The notes under the pieces are model-generated. The model was not told the DNA's origin and ran no database searches. It saw only the letters and a list, made by a program, of their open reading frames with translations. The position numbers and the translations under genes are program-made. From Bacteroidia bacterium (GTDB taxonomy: Bacteria > Bacteroidota > Bacteroidia > J057 > JADKCL01): 64,000 nucleotides of DNA. Shown piece by piece: positions 39,630 through 47,898 of the stretch (the first letter of the stretch is position 1; each line of letters opens with the position of its first letter). The DNA lies in contig JACJYV010000009.1 of NCBI GenBank assembly GCA_020635905.1, forward strand, positions 372,001 to 436,000. The letters run 5' to 3'.

Positions 39630-40958
39630 ATGAATCGAAAAATTTTAGTGCTCAGCCTGTGCCTTTTGGGGCTGTTGCCAGCCTCGCTTTTTGCACAATT
39701 TGGCCTCCAGGTGTCCCACCTGAACAGCAGCAGCACCCTTTCTCAAAGGTGGCAGCCCGCCAATATCCTGAATTCTGAAGCCAGCTTCGCCTACGGGGCC
39801 GACATGCAAGCCTGGCTGCAAAACAGCGCCTTCACCCTCGAAGGGGTGTTTTCCAATCATTTGTACCTTTCTCAGGCCACCCGCGACCGCATGGTTTCGA
39901 CCGCCACCAATGGGGGAGGGCTGACCGCAGGACTGGTGATGGGGCTGGGCCTGGTCAATGCCAAAATCAATGGCCGTACCTGGTCTTTTTCGCTCGATCA
40001 CTACGCCACTTTGGGCGTGAACTTCAAAAGCCAGGGCACCCTGGGGCTGATTTTGCTGGGTAATAAACCTTATGCCGGGCAGACGGTGGAGGAGAAAAAT
40101 CTCTATTTTTCCCGCTATACAGTGCGCAATCTGGGCGTGGGCACAGGATTTGATCTGGGCAAACTCAAGCTGGGAGTGCGGGTGAAATTCATCCAGGGCT
40201 TCCGTTTGCGCCAGCTGAAAAACACCAGCTATTCCCTTTTTACAGAGGAAGATGGCACCCAAATCCACATTCAGGCAGATTACGATTACTACCAGATGAA
40301 AAAGACCACAGGTCTGAATCCCTTTTCTTTCCAGGGATTTGGGGCAGGACTTGATCTGGGAGCAAGGTATGAGGTGAATGACAAAATGAATGTGGTGGGC
40401 GCAGTGACGGGCCTTGGATTTGTGGCCTGGCCGAATATGGACCGTTTCAAAGCCAATGTGAATGTGGATTTCAAAGGAATTGAAATCAGCAGTCTGTTTG
40501 GGGGCGATATCGCCACGGAGGCCCAGGCCTCTGTGGACAGTCTGATCAGCCTCCTTTTACCCGATTCGGCCAGCGAAGCTGCCGTAACGCCTACTGCGAC
40601 CATCATCCGCGCTGGCATTGAATACCAGATCGGCGAAAATGGCCGTCTTTATCCTGAACTGATTTACACCCCCTTCAAACAGGGCGCATTTACCCGCCTG
40701 CCGTTGCTCAATTGTGCTTATCAGCACAGCCTGACCGACTGGCTTACCCTGGGTGGTAACGTGTTTGTGGGAGGTACCAATAAATACGGATTTGGACTGA
40801 TGGCCGACGCAGATTTTGCCCTCGGGCAGAAATACGGCCTCAATGTGAATGTCAATTCAGATGCCATTCTGGGTGGATTGGTGCCCGCCGCCGCAGGCGG
40901 GGTGTCTGTTTACGGTGGCTTGTGCTTCTACATGTTGGGCAATGGGGGAGGGATGTAA
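39630..40958 (+). CDS. DUF5723-type outer membrane protein
   Basis: 442 residues from the ATG at 39630, which begins a signal peptide (MNRKILVLSLCLLGLLPASLFAQ). The mature protein begins with 'LQVSHLNSSSTLSQRWQPANI' and has beta strands ending in a C-terminal glycine-rich strand, suggesting an outer membrane beta-barrel. It resembles DUF5723 proteins, common in Bacteroidota, of unknown role. The frame starting at 39570 overlaps the upstream gene and is not used. Confidence 0.75.
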   Translation: MNRKILVLSLCLLGLLPASLFAQFGLQVSHLNSSSTLSQRWQPANILNSEASFAYGADMQAWLQNSAFTLEGVFSNHLYLSQATRDRMVSTATNGGGLTAGLVMGLGLVNAKINGRTWSFSLDHYATLGVNFKSQGTLGLILLGNKPYAGQTVEEKNLYFSRYTVRNLGVGTGFDLGKLKLGVRVKFIQGFRLRQLKNTSYSLFTEEDGTQIHIQADYDYYQMKKTTGLNPFSFQGFGAGLDLGARYEVNDKMNVVGAVTGLGFVAWPNMDRFKANVNVDFKGIEISSLFGGDIATEAQASVDSLISLLLPDSASEAAVTPTATIIRAGIEYQIGENGRLYPELIYTPFKQGAFTRLPLLNCAYQHSLTDWLTLGGNVFVGGTNKYGFGLMADADFALGQKYGLNVNVNSDAILGGLVPAAAGGVSVYGGLCFYMLGNGGGM

Positions 40959-40975
40959 GTGTAAATAAAAATACC

Positions 40976-41007
40976 TTGCATAATCATACTGGCTTTGCCT
41001 ACGTTTG
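40976..41007 (+). promoter_or_regulatory. Candidate promoter (TTG-N21-TACGTTTG)
   Basis: TTG (40976-40978), 21 bp, TACGTTTG (41000-41007), with the start codon at 41015. The transcript would have almost no leader. Confidence 0.55.
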
Positions 41008-41014
41008 TAAACCA

Positions 41015-42466
41015 ATGAAGAAATTCCTCCTTCTACTCTTTCCGCTCCTGATTTTTGCCTTATTGGCCTTTGAAGGATGCCGTCCCGACCCACCCTGGGG
41101 GGAAGGAATCCTTGAACTGTCCACGGATACAGTGCAGTTTGATACCATTTTCACCACATTTCCATCCCCGACAGAGCGGCTGGTATTCAGAAATCCCACC
41201 AAATCACGCCTGAAAATTGATGCCATTTACCTCAATAAGGGGGATGCTTCAGAATTTTCCCTGATTGTGGACGGACTCACCCAAAACCGGGTGGAGGACT
41301 TTGAGCTGGCCGCAGGCGACAGCGCCATTATTTTTGTGGACTTCACTTCCCAGATGAAGGACGATTTTGCCCGTGACCGCATCGTTTTTGAGGTAAATGG
41401 ACAAAGCCAGTGGGCTGAAGTGGAGGCTTATGTGATGGATGCCTATTTTTACTCAGCCCCCAAAGACAGCATCCTGGTGCTGGATTGCAATACGGTTTTT
41501 GACAATACCAAACCCATTGTGATTGATGGCATTGTGCGGGTTCAGGAGGGCTGTCAGTTGACCATTTTGGCTGGCACCCAATTGTTTTTTACCCCTCGCA
41601 AGGATGGAAATTTCAACCTGATCTCCATGATCGACGTGTGGGGAACCCTGGATGTGCAGGGTGCTTTGGGCAATGAAGTGGTGTTTCAACAAACCCGTTT
41701 TGGGGACAAATACTTTGAAAACCCGGCCCAGTGGCGTGGAATACGCATGTGGGTAACCAGCCAGAACAGCCATATTTCCCACGCCATTCTCAAAAACGGA
41801 TTGATTGGCATTGAGGTGGATTCTTTGCCTGTGAATGGCAATCCCAAACTGTTGCTGGAGAAAACGGAAATCCGCAATATGGGCGGATACGGATTGCTGG
41901 GAGTGGGAGCGGGGTGGCCCAATCTGGGGGATGCCCCCATTATTCAGGCAACCAATACCCTGATTCACAATTGCAAAGAGAATAATCTGCTCTTTTATGC
42001 GGGAGGTACAGGAGAATTTTATAACTGCACCTTTGTCAATTATTCCATTTCATTTTCGCGTCAGGATCCCCAGATTGGCCTTTCCAACTACTTCGTGGAT
42101 ACGGCCGACCTGGCCAATCCCTTTCCCATAGACGTCAATTTTTATAATTGCATCATAGAGGGTTCAGAAGAGGAAGAAGTGGGATTTGATACCATTCAAA
42201 GGAATTTTTTGCCATTTGAACTCAGTTTCACCAATTGTCTGATCCGCTCCACCGTCACTCTGGATGGTACAGACAACCTCTTCAATACAGATCCCCTGTT
42301 CACCAAGCCCAAGGAATCAGACCCCTCGCTGAGGGATTACACCCTGCTCGAAAACAGCCCCTGCATTGACGCAGGACTGAATTACGGCTCCCTTTACCCC
42401 GACGACAAACTCGACGTGCTACGCGATGCCAGCTTTGACCTCGGGGCTTACGAGTTTGTACAATAA
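41015..42466 (+). CDS. Lipoprotein with parallel beta-helix region
   Basis: 483 residues from the ATG at 41015, which begins a lipobox signal (LLFPLLIFALLAFEGCRP). An N-terminal immunoglobulin-like domain of the 'DSAIIFVDF' type is followed by a right-handed beta-helix (repeated short strands such as WRGIRMWVTSQNSHISHAILKNGLIGIEV and DTLIHNCKENNLLFYAGG). It ends with NSPCIDAGLNYG...LGAYEF, the 'choice-of-anchor Q' type end seen in pectate lyase-like surface proteins. It is probably an outer-leaflet lipoprotein; substrate unknown. Confidence 0.78.
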   Translation: MKKFLLLLFPLLIFALLAFEGCRPDPPWGEGILELSTDTVQFDTIFTTFPSPTERLVFRNPTKSRLKIDAIYLNKGDASEFSLIVDGLTQNRVEDFELAAGDSAIIFVDFTSQMKDDFARDRIVFEVNGQSQWAEVEAYVMDAYFYSAPKDSILVLDCNTVFDNTKPIVIDGIVRVQEGCQLTILAGTQLFFTPRKDGNFNLISMIDVWGTLDVQGALGNEVVFQQTRFGDKYFENPAQWRGIRMWVTSQNSHISHAILKNGLIGIEVDSLPVNGNPKLLLEKTEIRNMGGYGLLGVGAGWPNLGDAPIIQATNTLIHNCKENNLLFYAGGTGEFYNCTFVNYSISFSRQDPQIGLSNYFVDTADLANPFPIDVNFYNCIIEGSEEEEVGFDTIQRNFLPFELSFTNCLIRSTVTLDGTDNLFNTDPLFTKPKESDPSLRDYTLLENSPCIDAGLNYGSLYPDDKLDVLRDASFDLGAYEFVQ

Positions 42467-42514
42467 TGTGTGAAACATTTCCGCTGAGAGGCAGTTTTTA
42501 AGGGAATAATTAAC

Positions 42515-42522
42515 TATTTTTG
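42515..42522 (+). promoter_or_regulatory. -7 promoter element TATTTTTG (mqnE)
   Basis: An exact TAnnTTTG match 8 bp before the mqnE start. Confidence 0.5.
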
Positions 42523-42529
42523 CGCCATT

Positions 42530-43708
42530 ATGGAGCACCAAAACGCCTTAAAAAGTCTCATTGAGGACCCCAACCTCCAGCCTCAGGAAGTGCATATTGC
42601 CCATGCTGTGCTGTTTGGAAAAAGGATTTCCATGGAGGACGCCATTTTTCTTTTCGAAGCAGACAATCTGCCCTTCCTTTCCGTGCTGGCCGACTTTGTG
42701 CGCAAGGAGAAAAACGGGTTACATACCTATTTTAACCGCAATTTTCACATCGAGCCCACCAACGTCTGCATTTACGACTGCAAATTCTGCTCCTATTCCC
42801 GGAAGATCAAAAAGCGTTCTGAAGGCTGGGAATATACCGCGGACGACATGCTCAACATTGTGAAATCCTACGACGGAAAACCCGTCACAGAAGTGCACAT
42901 TGTGGGCGGCGTATTGCCCCAGTACGATCTGGAATTTTACGAAAATCTCTTTGCCCGCATCAAGGCTCACCGTCCGGATCTGCATATCAAGGCATTGACT
43001 CCTGTAGAATTTCACTACATCTTCAAAAAGGCCAAAGTAAGTTATAAAGAAGGCCTGGAGCGCCTGATCCGTGCGGGACTTGATTCTGTACCCGGCGGCG
43101 GGGCCGAGATATTTGATGAGGCCATTCGCGACGAAATTGCGGGTGGAAAATGCTCCTCAGAAGAATGGCTCGAACTGCACCGTACCCTGCACCACCTGGG
43201 CCACCGCTCCAATGCCACCATGCTGTATGGCCACATTGAGACCTACGCCCACCGGGCCGATCACCTCAACCGTCTGCGCAAGTTGCAGGACGAAACCGAA
43301 GGTTTCCAAACCTTTATCCCCTTGAAATTCCGCAACGAGAATAACGAAATGTCACATTTGCCCGAGGTTTCCGTGATCGAGGACCTGAAAATGTATGCCA
43401 TTTCCCGCATTTTCCTGGATAATTTCCAGCATATCAAAGCCTACTGGCCCATGATCGGCCGCAGCACGGCGCAGTTGTCCCTTTCCTTCGGGGTGGACGA
43501 CATAGACGGCACCATTGACGATACGACCAAAATATACTCCATGGCGGGCTCTGAGGAGCAAAACCCGGCCCTTTCCACCCCTGAGCTGATCGACATGATC
43601 AAGCGGGGAGGGTACCAACCCATTGAGCGGGATACTTTGTATCACGTGGTCCACGACTACAGTGTGGAAGAATTTGTGCCCGAGGCCGACACTTCGCTGA
43701 AGAGCTAA
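42530..43708 (+). CDS. mqnE: Aminofutalosine synthase MqnE (radical SAM)
   Basis: 392 residues. The radical SAM cluster motif CxxxCxxC is in NVCIYDCKFC (Cys80, Cys84, Cys87). MqnE converts 3-[(1-carboxyvinyl)oxy]benzoate and SAM to aminofutalosine, the second step of the futalosine route to menaquinone. Motifs such as GLDSVPGGGAEIFDE, SNATMLYGHIET and the ending KAYWPMIGRSTAQLSLSFGVDDIDGT match MqnE rather than MqnC. It is cytosolic. It begins an operon with a phosphatase and mqnA. Confidence 0.92.
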   Translation: MEHQNALKSLIEDPNLQPQEVHIAHAVLFGKRISMEDAIFLFEADNLPFLSVLADFVRKEKNGLHTYFNRNFHIEPTNVCIYDCKFCSYSRKIKKRSEGWEYTADDMLNIVKSYDGKPVTEVHIVGGVLPQYDLEFYENLFARIKAHRPDLHIKALTPVEFHYIFKKAKVSYKEGLERLIRAGLDSVPGGGAEIFDEAIRDEIAGGKCSSEEWLELHRTLHHLGHRSNATMLYGHIETYAHRADHLNRLRKLQDETEGFQTFIPLKFRNENNEMSHLPEVSVIEDLKMYAISRIFLDNFQHIKAYWPMIGRSTAQLSLSFGVDDIDGTIDDTTKIYSMAGSEEQNPALSTPELIDMIKRGGYQPIERDTLYHVVHDYSVEEFVPEADTSLKS

Positions 43709-43713
43709 TCAGG

Positions 43714-44328
43714 ATGCTTGAGCTTTATTTTCTGCGACACGGACAGACCGAGTTCAATCTGAAAGGGATTGTACAGGGGCGTGGTGTGGATTCTGATCTG
43801 AATGAGGAGGGCAGGGCCCAGGGAGAGGCCTTTTACCGCGCTTATCGCAACGAGGGCTTCAACGGCCTGGTGGTTTCCAATCTGAAACGCACCTACCAAA
43901 CCATCGAACCTTTTATCCGCGAGGAAAAACGCCCGTTGCTGAAGCTGGAAGGACTGGACGAACTGAGCTGGGGAGTGATGGAAGGCATGAGCAGTTCGCC
44001 TGAAATGCATGCAAAATACCTCGAACTGAACCGTGAATGGGGAGCAGGCAACCTGCATGCCCGGGTTGAAGCGGGTGAATCGCCTTTGGACTGCTGGAAT
44101 AGGGCACAACAAAGCCTGGAAATCATTCAAAAGGAATTTCCCTCTGGAAAGGTACTGGTATGCACTCACGGCAGGATGCTGCGCATCATTTTGTCCGAGA
44201 TTCTGGGTTATGGCATGGCCAATATGAATCTGTTTCCCCACGAAAATACAGCCCTGAATGTGGTGCGCTTTCTGGAAAGCGGCAAGGCATTTGCGGTAAA
44301 ACTCAACGACCTCACCCACCTGAACTGA
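43714..44328 (+). CDS. Histidine phosphatase family protein
   Basis: 204 residues with the RHG motif (LYFLRHGQTEFN) that carries the phosphorylated His, an Asp/Glu-containing middle region (GLDELSWGVMEGM) and a second His (VLVCTHGRMLRIIL). These enzymes (phosphoglycerate mutase-like) remove phosphate from sugars, nucleotides or cofactors. The substrate is unknown. It lies between mqnE and mqnA, overlapping mqnA by one base (TGATG), so a menaquinone-linked step is possible but not shown. Confidence 0.88.
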   Translation: MLELYFLRHGQTEFNLKGIVQGRGVDSDLNEEGRAQGEAFYRAYRNEGFNGLVVSNLKRTYQTIEPFIREEKRPLLKLEGLDELSWGVMEGMSSSPEMHAKYLELNREWGAGNLHARVEAGESPLDCWNRAQQSLEIIQKEFPSGKVLVCTHGRMLRIILSEILGYGMANMNLFPHENTALNVVRFLESGKAFAVKLNDLTHLN

Positions 44329-45104
44329 TGCTTTCAATCTCGCTGGTTTCTTATCTGAATACCAAGCCCTTCCTGGTGGGGCTCAACGAGGTGGTGGGGC
44401 CCGAAAACCTGACCCTTAACCTGCTGCCACCCGCCGAATGTGCCACTTCCCTGAAGAGCGGCGCCTGCGACCTGGCTCTCATTCCTGTGGGTTCTCTGGT
44501 GGATTTTCAGGACCTGGAAATTCTGAAAGATTATTGCATCGGGGCCAATGGCCCGGTCAACTCTGTGTTTTTATTTTCAGATGTACCGCTGGAAATGGTG
44601 AAAAAGGTGAAACTGGATCCCCATTCGCGTACCTCCAATGCTCTTTGCCGCATCATCCTCAAGAAAAAGGGCCTTCAGGTGGAATATTCCCAGACCGCGC
44701 AGCGGGATTTTGACCGCATCAAGGGCCAGACCGCGGGAGTTTCAATTGGGGACACGGCTTTCAAGATTCAGTCAGGCTATGCCTATGTGTACGACCTGGC
44801 CGAGGAATGGAAGCGCATGACGGGCCTGCCCTTCGTCTTTGCGGTGTGGGCAAGTCGTCCGGGCCGGCTGGATGCCGCTCACAAGGTACTTTTGAACCGT
44901 GCTTTTGAGGTGGGGATGGAAAAGCGCGACCAGTGCGCCGAATTCTACGGACCTCAATATGGCTATTCGGTGGAAGAAGCCAAACAATACCTGAATCATT
45001 CCATTGATTTTCGCTTTGACACCCTCAAGCACGAAGCCCTGAGACTCTATTTCAAGGAATTGCTTAAATTGAGCCCTTTGCCCAAGGAAACGATCTCAAA
45101 ATAG
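44328..45104 (+). CDS. mqnA: Chorismate dehydratase MqnA
   Basis: 258 residues from the ATG at 44328, whose A overlaps the previous stop. The protein fits the MqnA periplasmic-binding-protein-like fold (ISLVSYLNTKPFLVGL start, CDLALIPVGSLVDFQDL, GPVNSVFLFSDVP, RTSNALCRIILK). MqnA dehydrates chorismate to 3-[(1-carboxyvinyl)oxy]benzoate, the substrate of MqnE two genes upstream. It is cytosolic. A longer upstream frame exists but lies inside the phosphatase gene. Confidence 0.92.
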   Translation: MLSISLVSYLNTKPFLVGLNEVVGPENLTLNLLPPAECATSLKSGACDLALIPVGSLVDFQDLEILKDYCIGANGPVNSVFLFSDVPLEMVKKVKLDPHSRTSNALCRIILKKKGLQVEYSQTAQRDFDRIKGQTAGVSIGDTAFKIQSGYAYVYDLAEEWKRMTGLPFVFAVWASRPGRLDAAHKVLLNRAFEVGMEKRDQCAEFYGPQYGYSVEEAKQYLNHSIDFRFDTLKHEALRLYFKELLKLSPLPKETISK

Positions 45105-45113
45105 GCAAGCTGA

Positions 45114-46916
45114 ATGGGTGATCTGCAATTTCGTAAGGACCGAATTTCCTGGCTGGATCAGGTGATCGGGCACTCCTTTTTTGCAGTTCTGCTGGTATTT
45201 TCCGTGGTGTTTTTTCGGGAAAGGATTGGCTTTTACGACACCTCCAATTACCTGTATAATATCCTTTCAACCGGCGAATTCAACACGCCTCACCATCGTT
45301 TCAGCGCCTTTTTCACCCAACTGATTCCCTTCTTTCTGATCAAACAGGGGGCCTCGCTCAAATGGGTCATGATTGGCTATTCGGTCAATTTTATCCTGGT
45401 CAGCTATGCCTGTTTTCTGTTTGTGCTGAAGGTTTGCCGCAATCTGCGGGCGGCGTATGCCATCCTGCTGTTTCAGGTGCTGAGTGTCATGCACCTCTTT
45501 TTCTGGCCTGTATCAGAAATGTTCCAGGGACTGGTCTGGGCCCTTGCCTTCTTTGGCTGGTGGACTTCGCCCCGTTTCATCCGTCCCTGGCTGAGGGCAT
45601 GGGTGGGCATTCTGCTGATTCTGGTCACGGTTTTTGCCCACAGCATCATGGCCATTCCCCTGGTTTTTATCCTCCTTTTCGACCTGGCCGACCGCCGCGA
45701 CTGGAAGAATAAAAAGCAGTACCTGCTTTTTGCATTGGCTTTGGGCAGCCTGCTGCTCTTTCGTTTCCTCAAAGGGGAAAATAATTACGAAAAGCAGCGT
45801 ACAGATGCGATTTTCAGCATTTGGGAAATTCTGCCTGTGATTTTCGGTCAGAACGGGACCAAAGTGTTGTGGAATTACCTTTCCGGGGATTTTGTGCTGC
45901 TCAAATGGTGCTTTTTTGGCTTGCTGGGGATGTATGCCTTGCTGGGGAAATGGCTTAAACTGGCCCTGTTTGGCTTGTTTCAGGCGGGATATTTTTTCAT
46001 AGTGGTCATGGCCTATCCCAACGGAGAATCCTACCTGATCATTGAAAACCTGATTCTGCCCTTTGGTTTCATCCAGGCCCTGGCTTTTTGCTGGGATGGG
46101 ATGGAATTTCTGGGAAATTTGCGGGTCTCCCGCCTGGTTTGGCTGGTTTTGATTGTGATCAGCGTATTCAGGATTGGGGAGGTGGTGGAGCAATACAGGT
46201 GGCGAACGGAATGGTACGAGGTGTTTCAGCAGAATATCCGCCAGTTTCCCGAACGTAAATTTGTGATGCTGGAGGAAAATCATCCGCGGGGAATCGTGCC
46301 CATCAACTGGCCTGTCTTTGCCGAGGGCATGTTTTTTTCGGGATTGCAGTCGCCTGACTCAGTTTTCAACCTGTATGTGGCCAAACAGGGCGGAATCAGG
46401 GAAATTCTGGACAAGCCCAACCCTGAAAATCTTTATCTGAAGGTGCCCTGGTGGGTGTTTAATAATTACAGCAGCATTCCAAAGCCGTATTTTCACCTGC
46501 CCGAAGGAAAATTCCACTATCTGAACCCACCCGATACCCTTTCGCCCGACTCGTTGAAGTCCATTTTGCAAGCCTGTGAAATTCGTCTGGTAAGCCTGGG
46601 AAGACGAATCCAACCCAATCGCCGGGATTACGTCTTGCTTGAAATCCTGCACCAGGGGGCTGGTCACCTGCCTTCTTCCTTGCAGGTTCCCCATCCGGCC
46701 ACCCTGACCTACCGCCTGTACCACAACGGCAATGAAATGGGGTGGGAGGATCCCAAAATCCCTCTCCAGGCCGACGTGTATGCGCGCCATTTGCAGCAGT
46801 TTCCAGTCAAGCTACCAAAGTTTGAGGGTGAGTTTAAGTTGGAATTTGTCTTGCAAATTCCTTCGCTGGACAGTCTGGAAGTGGTTTCTGAGCAGGTGGA
46901 ATTCAGGAATCATTAG
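45114..46916 (+). CDS. Multi-spanning membrane protein, GT-C-like
   Basis: 600 residues with about ten hydrophobic TM helices in the first 370 residues (for example FFAVLLVFSVVFF, ILLFQVLSVMHLFFWPVSEMF, AWVGILLILVTVFAHSIMAIPLVFILLF). A C-terminal extracytoplasmic domain of about 220 residues follows. The layout recalls GT-C glycosyltransferases, but the acidic loop motif is not obvious. It follows mqnA by 9 bp and may be part of the operon. Function not assigned. Confidence 0.65.
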   Translation: MGDLQFRKDRISWLDQVIGHSFFAVLLVFSVVFFRERIGFYDTSNYLYNILSTGEFNTPHHRFSAFFTQLIPFFLIKQGASLKWVMIGYSVNFILVSYACFLFVLKVCRNLRAAYAILLFQVLSVMHLFFWPVSEMFQGLVWALAFFGWWTSPRFIRPWLRAWVGILLILVTVFAHSIMAIPLVFILLFDLADRRDWKNKKQYLLFALALGSLLLFRFLKGENNYEKQRTDAIFSIWEILPVIFGQNGTKVLWNYLSGDFVLLKWCFFGLLGMYALLGKWLKLALFGLFQAGYFFIVVMAYPNGESYLIIENLILPFGFIQALAFCWDGMEFLGNLRVSRLVWLVLIVISVFRIGEVVEQYRWRTEWYEVFQQNIRQFPERKFVMLEENHPRGIVPINWPVFAEGMFFSGLQSPDSVFNLYVAKQGGIREILDKPNPENLYLKVPWWVFNNYSSIPKPYFHLPEGKFHYLNPPDTLSPDSLKSILQACEIRLVSLGRRIQPNRRDYVLLEILHQGAGHLPSSLQVPHPATLTYRLYHNGNEMGWEDPKIPLQADVYARHLQQFPVKLPKFEGEFKLEFVLQIPSLDSLEVVSEQVEFRNH

Positions 46917-46963
46917 GCACTGAAATTCCCATTGCCCTTAACCTTGCTACAAAGTCGAATGGT

Positions 46964-47542
46964 CTATTGAAGTTTCTCCCCCCTGGCGAGCTTGTCAATG
47001 ATTTCCCTCATGCGCTTTGACCGCGTTTCTGGCTTTTTTGCGGACTGAAGCTTGAACCCGATCATAAACAGATTGGTCTTATTGAGCGTCTTGAAAAACG
47101 TTTCTGCTTCCTGATTTTTACTGAGTTCCTGCAGAAAGTCATCGGGAATGGTCATTTTGGAGGAGGGCTCGTAGGCTTTTTCCCACCTGCCATCCGCTTT
47201 GGCTCGTTCAATCTCGGCAAATCCCGCAGTTTTCATTCTGCCTGCCCCGATCAATCTTTCGACATGACCAATATTCACTTTGGACCAGATGCTTTTTGCC
47301 CTGCGCGGACTAAACTTTTGCAGCCAGGCCTGGTCATCATACGATTGTTTCTGCCCATCAATCCACCCGTAACACAGCGCCACATCCAGGGCTTCTGCAT
47401 AGGTGATCGTCTCCTGCCCAGAGCCCTTTTTGAAAATTTTCAACCAAAAGCCGCTTGTTTGGGTGTGGTTTTTTTCAAGCCAGGTTTCGAAGGATGCGGG
47501 GGTTTTGAATTCGAGGGTGGGGAGGGGTGTGGGTTTGGTCAT
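46964..47542 (-). CDS. YdeI/OmpD-associated family protein
   Basis: 192 residues from the ATG at 47542; a TTG six codons upstream is less likely. Motifs: TPASFETWLEKNHTQTSGFWLKIFKK, ALDVALCYGWIDGQKQSYDD and a C-terminal EAETFFKTLNKTNLFMIGFKLQSAKKPETRSKRM. These match YdeI family proteins, known for bacteriocin protection in enteric bacteria. It is cytosolic; function in this organism unknown. Confidence 0.85.
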   Translation of the reverse strand: MTKPTPLPTLEFKTPASFETWLEKNHTQTSGFWLKIFKKGSGQETITYAEALDVALCYGWIDGQKQSYDDQAWLQKFSPRRAKSIWSKVNIGHVERLIGAGRMKTAGFAEIERAKADGRWEKAYEPSSKMTIPDDFLQELSKNQEAETFFKTLNKTNLFMIGFKLQSAKKPETRSKRMREIIDKLARGEKLQ

Positions 47543-47560
47543 GGGGATGTTGTTAATCAA

Positions 47561-47728
47561 TCAATTTTCAGTTACGTAAAAATATCCAGAGTCAAACCCA
47601 CATCCAACACTTACTTGATCATCCATCCCTCTTTTTGCGAACTTCTGGATATCATCCAGATTTTCAATGAGAAGCAGATTAATAAGCCCGTTGAAAAGTA
47701 ATAACTCTGAGTTTCCGTCTTTTTTATT
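47561..47728 (-). pseudogene. Possible ORF remnant without start codon
   Basis: A 55-codon minus-strand frame, ending at TGA 47561-47563, reads like protein (ELLLFNGLINLLLIENLDDIQKF ... GFDSGYFYVTEN) but has no start codon before an internal ATG (residue 35). It could be the tail of a degraded gene. The plus-strand reading of the same region is equally open, so confidence is low. Confidence 0.25.
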
Positions 47729-47748
47729 TTAGCTTCCAAAATCTTTAA

Positions 47749-47898
47749 TCAAGGAATGAAATCAGTCAGGGCCGGGTAGCGGTTGGCAGGGCGATAATCA
47801 TCGTAACAGGCCCAATCATAATCCCCGTTGAGTTTTGCTGGTTCTCCATTCAGATAGCAGGTAATCGTTTCGCTTCCATCAACGTTAGCTCTTATCAC
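47749..47898 (-). CDS. Tiny ORF coupled to the TonB receptor gene
   Basis: 49 codons from a GTG (47898) that overlaps the receptor stop (GTGA). The product begins VIRANVDGSETITCYLNGEPAKL and ends NRYPALTDFIP, with two Cys and no low complexity. It is too short to identify. The overlap suggests translation by coupling; it could also be a fragment. Confidence 0.4.
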   Translation of the reverse strand: MIRANVDGSETITCYLNGEPAKLNGDYDWACYDDYRPANRYPALTDFIP

